Positions 9,284-18,398 of a DNA stretch of 64,000 nt are shown here, piece by piece (within the stretch, counting starts at the first letter, position 1; every line of letters begins with the position of its first letter). The DNA is taken from positions 1,553,501 through 1,617,500 of the forward strand of contig NZ_CP030862.1 in the NCBI RefSeq assembly GCF_003325375.1, in the 5' to 3' direction. This stretch comes from Streptomyces globosus (GTDB taxonomy: Bacteria; Actinomycetota; Actinomycetes; Streptomycetales; Streptomycetaceae). Position numbers and translations under genes: made by a program. Under the pieces are notes generated by a model. It searched no databases, was not told the DNA's origin, and was given only the letters and a program-made list of their open reading frames with translations.

Positions 9284-9304
9284 GGCCGAGACCTCACCGA
9301 AGCC

Positions 9305-12300
9305 TTACGGCCGCAGCCGCAGCCCCCGCGGACTCGCGTGGAAGCCGGCCGCCTCCAGCACCCCGCCCAGCGGCGACGTCAGCGCCGGCGCCGCATTGAT
9401 CCGCTCCACCGTCAGCGCCGGGAGCGTCCCCGCCCGCGACGCCTCCGCCAGCGCGCCCGCCGCCGCGGCCAGCCTCGGATCCTCCGCCTCCGGCCATGCC
9501 AGCAGCGTCTTCCCGCCGCGCTCCAGGTACAGCACCAGCTCCCCGTCCACCAGCACCACCAGCGAGCCCGCCTTGCGGCCCGGCTTGTGCGAGGCCCCCG
9601 CCGGGGGCTCCGGCCACGGCAGGGCCGCCCCGTACGCGTTCGCCGGGTCCGCCGCGGCCAGCACCACCGCCGCCAGCGGCGGCGGATTGCGCTCCGCCGA
9701 CCGCAGCCGGTCCACCGCACCGTCCATCGCGAACTGCGCCGCGCCCAGCCCCTCCACCACGTACCCGCGGCGGGCCTGCCCGCTGTCTTCGAACGCCGAC
9801 AGCACCCGGTACACCGCGCTGAAGCCGCCCTCGACGCCCTCGGCGGCCACCGCCCCCCGCGTCACCACCCCGTGCCGGTCCAGGAGCGTACGGGCCAGGG
9901 CGTGCGCCCGGTGGGTCGGATCCGGCGCCTGCTCCGGCACCAGCGACCAGCGGCCCGAGACCGTGGGCGGCCCCTGCCGCACGGCCTGGGCCGCGCCCAC
10001 CGCGCCGTACCGCCCGCGGGGCACCGTACGGCGCGCCCGGTGGGCGGTGGCCCCGGCCGTGCGGCCCGAGCCCAGCACCGCCCGCAGCGGCGCCAGCGTG
10101 TCGTTCGTCAGCCGGCCCGACCAGGCCAGGTCCCACAGGGCGTCCGCCAACGCCGGCTCGGAGGCCTCCGGATGGCGGGCCCGGACCGCCTGCGCGACCT
10201 GGCGGAAGAACAGCCCGTACCCGCCCGACAGCGCGTCCAGCACCGCCTCGTGAAGCGGCGTCAGCTCCAGCGGGTGCGCGGCAGGCAGCAGCAGCGGCGC
10301 CGCGTCCGCCAGGTACAGCGACACCCACCCGTCCTTGCCGGGCAGGGCCCCGGCGCCGGCCCACACCACCTCCCCGGTGGTGGTCAGCTCGTCCAGCATG
10401 GCCGGCGAGTAGCCCGCCACCCGCGAGGGCAGGACCAGCCGCTCCAGCGCCGACGCGGGCACCGGGGCGCCCTGCAGCTGCTCGATCGCCCTGGCCAGGC
10501 CGTCGATGCCGCGCAGCCCGCCGCCCAGGTGCTGCCACTGCGGCAGGAACACCGCCAGCGAGGCCGGCGGCACCGGCTCCAGCTCCTCGCGCAGCGCGGC
10601 CAGCGAGCGCCGCCGCAGCCTGCGCAGCACCGCCGCGTCGCACCACTCCTGGCCGATCCCCGCCGGATGGAACTCCCCCTGCACGACGCGCCCCGCCGCC
10701 GCCAGCCGGTGCAGGGCCCCCTCGGTGACCGCCGCCCCCAGCCCGAACCGGGCCGCCGCGGCGACCGTGGTGAACGGGCCGTGCGTCCGCGCGTACCGCG
10801 CGAGCAGGTCGCCCAGCGGGTCCTTCACCGGCTCGGTGAACGCCTCCGGCACGCCCACCGGCAGCGCCGTCCCCAAAGCGTCGCGCAGCCGCCCCGCGTC
10901 CTCGACGGCCGCCCAGTGCTCCTCGCCCGCGATGCGCACCCGGATCACCCGCCGGGCCCGCTCCAGACCCCGGGCCCACGCCTCCTGGGCACCCCGCCGG
11001 ACCAACTCCCCGTCCGTGAGCGGTCCCAGCAGCCGCAGCAGGTCGGCCACGGATTCCTCGTCCCTGGCCCGCCGGTCCGGCGAGAGCCACTGCAGCTCCT
11101 GCTCCAGCTCCGCCAGCACCCCGGCGTCCAGCAGCTCCCGCAGCTCCGCCTGGCCGAGCAGCTCCGCCAGCAGCCGCGAGTCCAGCGACAGCGCGGCCGC
11201 CCGCCGCTCCGCCAGCGGCGAGTCCCCCTCGTACAGGAACTGGGCGACGTACCCGAACAGCAGCGACCGCGCGAACGGCGACGGCTCCGCCGTCGTCACC
11301 TCCACCAGCCGCACCCGCCGCGCCTCGATGTCCCCCATCAGCTCGGCCAGCCCCGGCACGTCGAAGACGTCCTGCAGGCACTCCCGCACGGCTTCCAGCA
11401 CGATCGGGAACGACCCGAACTCCGAGGCCACCTGGAGCAGCTGGGACGCCCGCTGCCGCTGCTGCCACAGCGGCGTGCGCCGGCCCGGATTGCGCCGCGG
11501 CAGCAGCAGCGCCCGCGCCGCGCACTCCCGGAACCGCGAGGCGAACAGCGCGGAGCCGCCCACCTGGTCGGTGACGATCCCGGCGACCTCCCCGTGGTCG
11601 AAGGCCACGTCCGCCGCGCCCAGCGGCGCCTGATCGTCGTCGAACGCGAAGGAGTGCACGGACGCCGGATCGTGGTCGAGGAGGTCCGCCGACAGCAGGT
11701 CGGCGTCCGGCAGGCGCAGCACGATGCCGTCGTCCCCGTGCATCACCTGCGCGTCCATCCCGTACTTCTCCGCGAGCCGGGCGCTCAGTGCCAGCGCCCA
11801 CGGGGCGTGCACCTGCGCACCGAACGGGGAGTGCACCACGACCCGCCAGTCCCCGAGCTCGTCCCGGAACCGCTCGACCACGATCGTCCGGTCGTCCGGC
11901 ACGTGCCCGCAGGCCTCCCGCTGCTCCGCCAGGTACGCCAGCACGTTCTCCGCGGCCCACCCGTCGAGCCCCGCCGCCAGCAGCCGCAGCCGGGCGTCCT
12001 CGGCGGTCATCGCACCGACCTCGCGCAGGAACGCGCCGACCGCCCGGCCCAGTTCCAGCGGGCGGCCCAGCTGGTCGCCCTTCCAGAACGGCAGCCGCCC
12101 CGGCACCCCGGGGGCCGGCGTGACCAGCACCCGGTCCCGGGTGATGTCCTCGATCCGCCACGACGTGGTGCCCAGGGTGAACACGTCCCCCACGCGGGAC
12201 TCGTACACCATCTCCTCGTCGAGCTCGCCGACCCGCCCGCCGCCCTTCTTCGGGTCCGCGCCGGCCAGGAAGACGCCGAACAGCCCCCGGTCGGGGATGG

Positions 12301-13897
12301 TGCCGCCCGAGGTGACCGCCAGCCGCTGCGCCCCGGGCCGGCCCGTGACCGTCCCCGCGACCCGGTCCCACACCACCCGCGGGCGCAGCTCCGCGAACGC
12401 GTCCGACGGGTAGCGCCCCGCCAGCATGTCCAGCACCCCGGTGAACGCCGACTCCGGCAGCGCCGCGAACGGCGCGGCCCGCCGCACAAGCGCCAGCAGC
12501 TCGTCCAGCTGCCAGGTGTCCATCGAGGTCATCGCGACCACCTGCTGCGCCAGCACGTCCAGCGGGTTCGACGGGATGCGCAGCGACTCGATGGCCCCCG
12601 ACCGCATCCGCTCCGTCACGACCGCCGCCTGCACCAGGTCGCCCCGGTACTTGGGGAACACCACCCCCGTCGAGACCGCGCCCACCTGGTGCCCGGCGCG
12701 GCCCACCCGCTGGAGCCCCGACGCCACCGACGGCGGCGACTCCACCTGCACCACCAGGTCCACCGCGCCCATGTCGATGCCGAGCTCCAGGCTGGAGGTG
12801 GCGACCACCGCGGGCAGCCGGCCCGCCTTCAGGTCCTCCTCCACCAGAGCGCGCTGCTCCTTGGACACCGAGCCGTGGTGCGCCCGCGCCAGCAGCGGCG
12901 GAGCGCCCAGCGCCGCCCCCGACTGCGCCATCACCTCGGCCGGAGGCGCGCCCTCCGGCAGCCGCTCGCCCACCGCGCGCTCGTACGCGATCTCGTTCAG
13001 GCGGTTGCACAGCCGCTCCGCGAGGCGGCGCGAGTTGGCGAACACGATGGTGGAGCGGTGCGCCTGCACCAGGTCGGCGATCCGCTCCTCCACATGCGGC
13101 CAGATCGACGGCCGGTCGCCGCCCTCCCGGCCCTCCGCGGCAGGGGAGCCGCCCAACTCGCCCAGGTCCTCGACCGGGACGACCACCGACAGGTCGAACT
13201 CCTTCTCCGACGGCGGCTGCACGATCTCCACCCGGCCGCGCGGCGAGAGGTACCGGGCCACCTCCTCCACCGGGCGCACCGTCGCCGACAGGCCGATCCG
13301 GCGGGCCGGGCGCGGCAGCAGCTCGTCCAGCCGCTCCAGGGAGAGCGCCAGGTGCGCGCCGCGCTTGGTCCCCGCTACCGCGTGCACCTCGTCCAGGATG
13401 ACCGTCTCCACTCCGGACAGCGCCTCCCGCGTCGCCGACGTCAGCATCAGGAACAGCGACTCGGGCGTGGTGATCAGGATGTCCGGCGGCCGGGTCGCCA
13501 GCGCGCGGCGCTCGGCGGCCGGGGTGTCCCCCGAGCGGATCCCGACCCGGACCTGCGGCTCCGGCAGCCCGAGCCGCACCGACTCCTGCCCGATGCCGGT
13601 CAGCGGGCTGCGCAGGTTCCGCTCGACGTCGACCGCGAGGGCCTTCAGCGGCGACACGTACAGCACGCGGCAGCGCTTCCTCGGCTCCGCGGGCGGCGGT
13701 TCGGAGGCCAGCCGGTCCAGGGCGGCGAGGAAGGCCGCCAGCGTCTTGCCGGAGCCGGTCGGCGCGACGACCAGGACGTCGGACCCCTGCCCGATGGCCC
13801 GCCAGGCGCCCTCCTGGGCGGCGGTGGGCGCACGGAAAGCCCCCGTGAACCAGGAGCGGGTCGCGGGGGAGAACGCCTCAAGCGCAGAGCCGGCCAT
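9305..13897 (-). CDS. lhr: ATP-dependent helicase Lhr
   Basis: Large Superfamily-2 helicase for DNA repair. 1,530 residues, full length for the Lhr family (about 1,500). Walker A APTGSGKT is near residue 45, the DEVH box near 180 (ILDEVHAVAGTKRG). Motif VI QRVGRAGHQVG is near 395. The long C-terminal winged-helix/beta-barrel half of Lhr-Core is present. ATG 13897 follows GGATGGGGG and gives MAGSALEAFSPATRSWF. The opposite strand shows very long open frames throughout; these are composition artefacts. The gene is divergent from the AraC regulator and has its own transcription unit. Confidence 0.95.
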   Translation of the reverse strand: MAGSALEAFSPATRSWFTGAFRAPTAAQEGAWRAIGQGSDVLVVAPTGSGKTLAAFLAALDRLASEPPPAEPRKRCRVLYVSPLKALAVDVERNLRSPLTGIGQESVRLGLPEPQVRVGIRSGDTPAAERRALATRPPDILITTPESLFLMLTSATREALSGVETVILDEVHAVAGTKRGAHLALSLERLDELLPRPARRIGLSATVRPVEEVARYLSPRGRVEIVQPPSEKEFDLSVVVPVEDLGELGGSPAAEGREGGDRPSIWPHVEERIADLVQAHRSTIVFANSRRLAERLCNRLNEIAYERAVGERLPEGAPPAEVMAQSGAALGAPPLLARAHHGSVSKEQRALVEEDLKAGRLPAVVATSSLELGIDMGAVDLVVQVESPPSVASGLQRVGRAGHQVGAVSTGVVFPKYRGDLVQAAVVTERMRSGAIESLRIPSNPLDVLAQQVVAMTSMDTWQLDELLALVRRAAPFAALPESAFTGVLDMLAGRYPSDAFAELRPRVVWDRVAGTVTGRPGAQRLAVTSGGTIPDRGLFGVFLAGADPKKGGGRVGELDEEMVYESRVGDVFTLGTTSWRIEDITRDRVLVTPAPGVPGRLPFWKGDQLGRPLELGRAVGAFLREVGAMTAEDARLRLLAAGLDGWAAENVLAYLAEQREACGHVPDDRTIVVERFRDELGDWRVVVHSPFGAQVHAPWALALSARLAEKYGMDAQVMHGDDGIVLRLPDADLLSADLLDHDPASVHSFAFDDDQAPLGAADVAFDHGEVAGIVTDQVGGSALFASRFRECAARALLLPRRNPGRRTPLWQQRQRASQLLQVASEFGSFPIVLEAVRECLQDVFDVPGLAELMGDIEARRVRLVEVTTAEPSPFARSLLFGYVAQFLYEGDSPLAERRAAALSLDSRLLAELLGQAELRELLDAGVLAELEQELQWLSPDRRARDEESVADLLRLLGPLTDGELVRRGAQEAWARGLERARRVIRVRIAGEEHWAAVEDAGRLRDALGTALPVGVPEAFTEPVKDPLGDLLARYARTHGPFTTVAAAARFGLGAAVTEGALHRLAAAGRVVQGEFHPAGIGQEWCDAAVLRRLRRRSLAALREELEPVPPASLAVFLPQWQHLGGGLRGIDGLARAIEQLQGAPVPASALERLVLPSRVAGYSPAMLDELTTTGEVVWAGAGALPGKDGWVSLYLADAAPLLLPAAHPLELTPLHEAVLDALSGGYGLFFRQVAQAVRARHPEASEPALADALWDLAWSGRLTNDTLAPLRAVLGSGRTAGATAHRARRTVPRGRYGAVGAAQAVRQGPPTVSGRWSLVPEQAPDPTHRAHALARTLLDRHGVVTRGAVAAEGVEGGFSAVYRVLSAFEDSGQARRGYVVEGLGAAQFAMDGAVDRLRSAERNPPPLAAVVLAAADPANAYGAALPWPEPPAGASHKPGRKAGSLVVLVDGELVLYLERGGKTLLAWPEAEDPRLAAAAGALAEASRAGTLPALTVERINAAPALTSPLGGVLEAAGFHASPRGLRLRP

Positions 13898-14005
13898 GCC
13901 CCCATCCTGCACCCCGGCACCGACAAGGGCCGTGACCTGCGCACTCGCCGCAGCCGCCGGGCCCGGCCGACCGGACCCGCCGCCGGCCGGGCCGCGGCCG
14001 GCGCG

Positions 14006-14020
14006 CAGAATGGAGGGGTG
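14006..14020 (+). promoter_or_regulatory. Leaderless-type -10 box of the AraC regulator
   Basis: CAGAAT (14006-14011) then 6 nt then GTG 14018. The intervening GGAGGG is too close to the start codon to work as a ribosome site. Confidence 0.4.
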
Positions 14021-14848
14021 GCGCGAGCGGACGGCAGGGAGTGGGCGCGGCACTGGCGGTACGCGGAGCTGCCGGGCCTGGACCTGCTGCGCGCCCGGTA
14101 CGTCAGCCACTCCTTCCCCCGGCACGCCCACGACGGGTACGTCATCGCGGCCGTCACCGGCGGCGTCGAGGAGGTCGGCCTGCCCGGCGGCACCCTGCGC
14201 GCCGGCCCCGGCAGCATCGTCCTGATCAACCCCGAGGTCCCGCACACGGCGCGTGCCGGCGTCCCCGAGGGCTGGACGTACGCCACCCTCTACCCCTCCC
14301 GCGAGCTGGTCGGCCGCGTCGCCGCCGAGATCGCCGGGCTCCGCGGAACGCCCGGATTCACCGTCGACACCGTCGCCGACCCGCAGACCTCGCACACGGT
14401 CACGGAGGTGCACCGGGCCGCCGAGGAGGGCAACGCCCTCGCCGCCGACACCCTGCTGCACACCGCGGTGGCCCGGATGCTGGCCCGGCACGCGGGCCCG
14501 CTGCCGGCCGTGCCCGCCGCGAGCGCCGGGGCCGCGGGCGCGGCGCGGGCCCGGGCGGTGCTGCTGGAGCGCATGGCCGACCCGCCGTCGCTGGAGCAGC
14601 TCGCCGCAGAGCTCGGGACCAGCCCGTTCGCGCTGCTGCGGGCGTTCCGCGAGCGCTACGGGATGCCGCCGCACACCTGGCTGACCGACGCCCGGGTGCG
14701 GCGGGCGCGCCGCCTGCTGGACGCGGGCACCGCCCCGGCCGAGGCGGCCGTCGCCGTCGGCTTCACCGACCAGCCCCACCTGAACAGGCACTTCACCCGC
14801 ATCGTCGGGGTCCCGCCGGGCGCCTACCGGCGCGAGCGGGCCGGATAG
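14018..14848 (+). CDS. AraC-family transcriptional regulator
   Basis: 276 residues. The N-terminal cupin-like AraC binding domain (about 10-150) contains HSFPRHAHDGYVIAAVTGG. Two C-terminal HTHs (about 180-272) contain LAAELGTSPFALLRAFRERYG and AEAAVAVGFTDQPHLNRHFTRIVGVPPGAYRR, the AraC signature. GTG 14018 is chosen by homology of the N-terminus (ARHWRYAELPGLDLLRARYVSHSF). It lies 88 nt upstream of azlCD in the same direction; an AraC regulator next to azlCD is a common arrangement, so control of that exporter is a reasonable inference. Confidence 0.9.
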   Translation: MARADGREWARHWRYAELPGLDLLRARYVSHSFPRHAHDGYVIAAVTGGVEEVGLPGGTLRAGPGSIVLINPEVPHTARAGVPEGWTYATLYPSRELVGRVAAEIAGLRGTPGFTVDTVADPQTSHTVTEVHRAAEEGNALAADTLLHTAVARMLARHAGPLPAVPAASAGAAGAARARAVLLERMADPPSLEQLAAELGTSPFALLRAFRERYGMPPHTWLTDARVRRARRLLDAGTAPAEAAVAVGFTDQPHLNRHFTRIVGVPPGAYRRERAG

Positions 14849-14924
14849 CCGCGCCGCGCCCCTGCCCGCGCCTCCGCCCGCCGGGCCTGCAAGAACGTAC
14901 AAGACCGGACCCGCCCGCCGTGCG

Positions 14925-14939
14925 TACCGTCGGGGGGTG
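14925..14939 (+). promoter_or_regulatory. Leaderless-type -10 box of azlC
   Basis: TACCGT (14925-14930), 6 nt, then GTG 14937. Confidence 0.45.
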
Positions 14940-15695
14940 CAAGAACGTCAGACGGTGATACGACAGGACCGGCCCGCCCCCGGGGACACCCCCATGGCGG
15001 CGGGTGCGGGCGGCGCAGCGGAGCCCGCCGGGCGGCCGCGCGGCCGGGTGGTGCGCGACGCCCTCGGGGTCGGGGTGGCCGTCGGCCTGTCCGGCTTCGC
15101 GTTCGGGGTGACCGCCGCCGGATCCGGGGTGAGCGCCCTCCAGGCGTGCGTCCTGAGCCTGTTCGTCTTCACCGGTGCCTCGCAGTTCGCGCTGGTCGGG
15201 GCGCTCGCCGCGGGCGGCAACCCGTTCACGGCCGCCGCCGGCGCCTTCTTCCTCGGCACCCGGAACGCCTTCTACGGGCTGCGCCTGTCGCAGCTGCTCG
15301 CCCTGCCGCGGGCCGTGCGCCCGCTCGCCGCGCACTGGGTGATCGACGAGACCGCCGCCGTCGCGCTGGCCCAGCCCGACCGCCGCTCGGCGCGCCTCGG
15401 GTTCACCGTGACCGGCCTGACGCTGTACGTGCTGTGGAACCTCACCACCCTGCTCGGGGTGCTCGGCGCCGAGGCGATCGGGGACACGGCCGCCTGGGGG
15501 CTGGACGCCGCCGGCCCCGCCGTCTTCCTGGCCCTGCTGGCGCCGATGCTGCGGACCGGCACCGAGCGCGCCGTCGCCGTGCTCGCCGTCGTCCTCGGGC
15601 TGGGCCTGCTGCCCGTGCTGCCCGCCGGGCTGCCGGTGCTCGCCGCCGCGCTCGCCGCCCCCGCGATCCTCTGGCTGAAGGGACGCCGCAAGTGA
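14937..15695 (+). CDS. azlC: Branched-chain amino acid exporter large subunit AzlC
   Basis: 252-residue polytopic membrane protein of the AzlC/LIV-E family, which exports branched-chain amino acids and analogues together with AzlD. The conserved block SLFVFTGASQFALVGALAAGG (about residues 78-98) and FFLGTRNAFYGLRLS are diagnostic. There are about seven hydrophobic segments. The N-terminal 40 residues are hydrophilic and Ala/Gly-rich; GTG 14937 is set by the -10 box spacing but an internal start is possible. Its TGA overlaps the azlD GTG. Confidence 0.88.
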   Translation: MQERQTVIRQDRPAPGDTPMAAGAGGAAEPAGRPRGRVVRDALGVGVAVGLSGFAFGVTAAGSGVSALQACVLSLFVFTGASQFALVGALAAGGNPFTAAAGAFFLGTRNAFYGLRLSQLLALPRAVRPLAAHWVIDETAAVALAQPDRRSARLGFTVTGLTLYVLWNLTTLLGVLGAEAIGDTAAWGLDAAGPAVFLALLAPMLRTGTERAVAVLAVVLGLGLLPVLPAGLPVLAAALAAPAILWLKGRRK

Positions 15696-16000
15696 ACGTG
15701 TGGCTCGCCATCGTGCTGACCGCCGCCGGCTGCTACGCCGTCAAGCTGGCCGGGCTCCTCGTGCCCGCCGGGGCGCTGGAGCGGCCCCTGGTGCGCCGGC
15801 TCGCGGGACTCCTGCCGGTCGCCCTGCTCGCAGCGCTCACCGCCCAGCAGACCTTCGGCGCCGGGCAGCAGGTCGTCCTCGACGCCCGCGCGGCGGGCCT
15901 GGCCGCCGCCGGGATCGCGCTGCTGCTGCGGGCCCCGTTCCTGCTCGTGGTCGGGGCGGCCGTCGCCGTCACCGCGGGCGTGCGCGCCCTGGGCGGGTAG
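15692..16000 (+). CDS. azlD: Branched-chain amino acid exporter small subunit AzlD
   Basis: 102-residue membrane protein with four hydrophobic segments, the size and layout of AzlD. GTG 15692 overlaps the azlC stop (GTGA), showing translational coupling of the two-component exporter. The motif LLPVALLAALTAQQTF is typical of the family. Confidence 0.88.
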   Translation: MNVWLAIVLTAAGCYAVKLAGLLVPAGALERPLVRRLAGLLPVALLAALTAQQTFGAGQQVVLDARAAGLAAAGIALLLRAPFLLVVGAAVAVTAGVRALGG

Positions 16001-16031
16001 GGCCCCGGCGGCCGGGCGGGATACTGGGGTC

Positions 16032-16226
16032 ATGCGGTTGACGATTTTCTGGGAGCGGATGGCCGAGCACTTCGGGGCCGGCTACGCCGACTCCTTCGCG
16101 CGGGACCACGTCATGTCCGAGCTCGGCGGGCGCACCGTCCACGAGGCGCTGGAGGCGGGCTGGGAGGCCAAGGACGTCTGGCGCGCGGTGTGCTCCGCCG
16201 CGGGCGTGCCCGATTCGCTGCGCTGA
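16032..16226 (+). CDS. DUF3046 protein
   Basis: 64-residue protein, whole length, matching the small actinobacterial DUF3046 family often found just upstream of recA (MRLTIFWERMAEHFG, then LGGRTVHEALEAGWEAKDVWRAVC). GATACT at 16020-16025 lies 6 nt before ATG 16032, a leaderless arrangement. Function is unknown; the conserved location near recA is the only clue. Confidence 0.85.
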   Translation: MRLTIFWERMAEHFGAGYADSFARDHVMSELGGRTVHEALEAGWEAKDVWRAVCSAAGVPDSLR

Positions 16227-16264
16227 CGCCGTCGGCCGTTTGCCCGTACGCCAGGCGGGTGGGA

Positions 16265-16280
16265 CAGACTGGGCGGCGTG
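16265..16280 (+). promoter_or_regulatory. Leaderless-type -10 box of the AI-2E-type permease
   Basis: CAGACT (16265-16270), 7 nt, then GTG 16278. Confidence 0.35.
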
Positions 16281-17543
16281 GCAGCCACCGACGACACGAC
16301 CGAGCGCACCGGGCCGCCGCCCGCGCGCAGCGACGACGAGGCCCGGCCGGGAGGCGGCGACCCCGCCCCGGGCCCAGCCGCCGGCCCCGCCGCGGCGCCC
16401 GCGGCGACCGCCGCGGCGGCGGTCCGCGCGGCGGCCGCCGGCGAGCGGATGCCCCGCTGGCTGCCGCGCGCCGTCGTCCTCGTCCTGGCTCTGATCGCCT
16501 GCTACCGCCTCGGCAGCTGGGCCTTCCACCAGCTGATCGGGCTGCTCGTCAACATCCTGATCGCGTTCTTCCTCGCCCTCGCGATCGAGCCCGCGGTGTC
16601 CCGGATGGCGGCCCGCGGCGTGCGCCGGGGGCTCGCCACCTTCCTGGTGTTCCTCGCGGTGCTCGTCGTGTCCGTCGGATTCGTCGTGCTGCTCGGCTCG
16701 ATGCTCGCCGGGCAGATCGTCGAGATGGTGGAGAGCTTCCCCCGCTACCTCGACTCGGTGATCGGCTCGATCAACGCGACCTTCCACACCGAGCTGTCCC
16801 GGCTCGCGATCCAGGACAGCCTGCTGCACTCGGACTGGCTGCAGAAGTACGTCCAGGACAGCGCGAGCGGCGTGCTCGACGTGTCCGCCACCGTCCTCGG
16901 CGGGCTGTTCCGGCTGCTGACGGTCGGCCTGTTCGCCTTCTACTTCGCCGCGGACGGGCCGCGCCTGCGGCGCGCACTGTGCTCCGTGCTGCCCCCGTCG
17001 AAGCAGGCGGAGGTGCTGCGCGCCTGGGAGATCGCCGTCGCCAAGACGGGCGGCTACCTGTACTCGCGCGGGTTGATGGCCCTGGTCTCGGGGTTCGCCC
17101 ACTACGTGCTGTTCGCGGTCCTGGGGGTGCCCTACGCGCCGGCGCTCGCGGTGTGGGTGGGGCTGGTCTCGCAGTTCATCCCCACCATCGGCACCTACCT
17201 GGCGGGCGCCCTGCCCATGCTGATCGCCTTCCCGGTCGATCCGCTGTACACGCTGTACGTCCTCGGCTTCGTGGTGGTGTACCAGCAGTTCGAGAACTAC
17301 GTCCTCCAGCCGAAGCTGACCTCGCGGACGGTGGACATCCACCCCGCCGTCGCCTTCGGCTCGGTGATCGCGGGGACGGCCCTGCTGGGCGCGGTCGGGG
17401 CGCTGATCGCGATCCCGGCCGTCGCCACGCTGCAGGCCTTCCTCGGCGCGTACGTCAGGCGGTACGAGCTGACCGCGGGCGCCGACGCGGGCGCGCCTAC
17501 GCCTGGTCCGCGCCGCCGAGTACGGCTGCCAGGGCTTCGCTGA
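16278..17543 (+). CDS. AI-2E/PerM-family membrane protein
   Basis: 421 residues. An Ala/Pro-rich cytosolic N-terminus (about 1-60) is followed by the PerM fold with about eight membrane segments. Family signature in the C-terminal half: GVPYAPALAVWVGLVSQFIPTIG, then QQFENYVLQPKLTSRTVDIHPAV. Members move autoinducer-2 or ions in some bacteria; the substrate here is unknown. The last 47 nt overlap the end of the convergent HTH/Clp_N gene (17497-17543), so the two transcripts must overlap. Confidence 0.88.
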   Translation: MAATDDTTERTGPPPARSDDEARPGGGDPAPGPAAGPAAAPAATAAAAVRAAAAGERMPRWLPRAVVLVLALIACYRLGSWAFHQLIGLLVNILIAFFLALAIEPAVSRMAARGVRRGLATFLVFLAVLVVSVGFVVLLGSMLAGQIVEMVESFPRYLDSVIGSINATFHTELSRLAIQDSLLHSDWLQKYVQDSASGVLDVSATVLGGLFRLLTVGLFAFYFAADGPRLRRALCSVLPPSKQAEVLRAWEIAVAKTGGYLYSRGLMALVSGFAHYVLFAVLGVPYAPALAVWVGLVSQFIPTIGTYLAGALPMLIAFPVDPLYTLYVLGFVVVYQQFENYVLQPKLTSRTVDIHPAVAFGSVIAGTALLGAVGALIAIPAVATLQAFLGAYVRRYELTAGADAGAPTPGPRRRVRLPGLR

Positions 17544-18252
17544 CGGCCGCCTCGGTGGCGGCCTTGTCGAGACCGGCGCCGCACAGGACGCCCTCGCCGT
17601 GCTCCAGTTCGAGCAGGGCCAGCAGGATGTGCTCGGTGCCGACGTAGTCGTGGCCGAGGCGCAGGGCCTCGCGGAACGTCAGCTCCAGGGCCTTCTTCGC
17701 GGAGGCGTCGAAGGGGATCAGCTCCGGCAGGGCGCCCTCGGCCGGCGCGGGCAGCGCGGCGCGGGCCGCGGAGCGCACGGCGTCCGGCGCGACGCCCTGT
17801 GCCCGCAGGGCGAGCATCGCGAGGCCCTCCGTGTCGGCGACCAGGCCGAGGACGAGGTGCCCGGTGCCGATCTCGGTGTTGCCGGCGGTTCGGGCGGCCT
17901 CCTGCGCGGCCACGACGACGTTGCGGGCGCGCGGCGTGAAGCGGCCGAAGCCCTGGGCGGACTCGCCGGCCCCGCCTTCCTTGTCGGCCTTGGGGACGAA
18001 GCGCTTCTGGGCGGCCTGCCGGGTGACGCCCATGCTGCGGCCGATGTCGGTCCAGGAGGCGCCGGAGCGGCGGGCCTGGTCCACGAAGTGGCCGATGAGG
18101 TGGTCGGCGACGTCGCCCAGGTGCTCGGCGGCGACGACCGCGTTGCTGAGCTGGTCGAGGGCGTCGGTGTGGGCCTTCTTGATGACCTCGATCAGGTCGT
18201 CGAGGCGGACCGGGACGGTCGTGCGAACGGGTTCCTGAGAAGGGTTCGTCAT
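17497..18252 (-). CDS. HTH and Clp N-terminal domain regulator-like protein
   Basis: 251 residues. The N-terminal half contains a sigma-like/Xre HTH (SGASWTDIGRSMGVTRQAAQKRF, about 63-85). The C-terminal half carries two Clp_N repeats (about 105-245; IGTGHLVLGLVADTEGLAMLAL and VGTEHILLALLELEHGEG), the substrate-adaptor fold of ClpA/ClpC, but without any ATPase domain. The HTH suggests a DNA-binding protein whose activity may be tied to Clp proteolysis (inference). ATG 18252 has a -10 box 7 nt upstream, so the transcript is probably leaderless. The promoter is overlapped by TTGACA repeats, consistent with autorepression. Divergent from recA. Confidence 0.85.
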   Translation of the reverse strand: MTNPSQEPVRTTVPVRLDDLIEVIKKAHTDALDQLSNAVVAAEHLGDVADHLIGHFVDQARRSGASWTDIGRSMGVTRQAAQKRFVPKADKEGGAGESAQGFGRFTPRARNVVVAAQEAARTAGNTEIGTGHLVLGLVADTEGLAMLALRAQGVAPDAVRSAARAALPAPAEGALPELIPFDASAKKALELTFREALRLGHDYVGTEHILLALLELEHGEGVLCGAGLDKAATEAAVSEALAAVLGGADQA

Positions 18253-18303
18253 GAGTGCAACCCTAGGTTGACAGTCCATTGAGTGTCAACCACGGGTTGT
18301 CAA
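18253..18303 (-). promoter_or_regulatory. Leaderless promoter with repeated TTGACA operator
   Basis: On the minus strand: -35 TTGACA (18289-18284), 18-bp spacer, -10 TAGGGT (18265-18260), 7 nt, ATG 18252. A further TTGACA lies at 18303-18298, and an inverted TGTCAA at 18273-18268 sits inside the spacer. The pattern is TTGACA-N8-TTGACA-N10-TGTCAA; the last pair forms a palindrome over the promoter. Confidence 0.65.
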
Positions 18304-18368
18304 TCGGCTGGGCCGGGGCGCGGTCGCGGCTGTCCGGGGGAGGCCGTCGGAGGTCCTGCCGGGTCGGC

Positions 18369-18398
18369 TTGACAGGGAAATCGAACATCCATTCTGAT
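18369..18398 (+). promoter_or_regulatory. recA promoter with SOS (Cheo-like) box
   Basis: -35 TTGACA (18369-18374). TCGAAC-ATCC-ATTCTGA at 18381-18397 matches the actinobacterial LexA box GAAC-N4-GTTC at 7 of 8 positions and lies between the -35 and a weak -10 (TCTGAT, 18393-18398), where LexA would block transcription. The mRNA leader to ATG 18500 would be about 95 nt. Confidence 0.7.

Noticed and set aside
9294..13010. 1,238-residue Gly/Ala/Arg-rich frame on the minus strand within lhr
   Set aside because: Frame-shifted shadow of lhr with low-complexity composition.
9266..13896. Long plus-strand open frame opposite lhr
   Set aside because: Only its 3' end (from 14018) encodes a recognisable protein, the AraC regulator; the rest is Arg/Gln/Pro-rich antisense translation.
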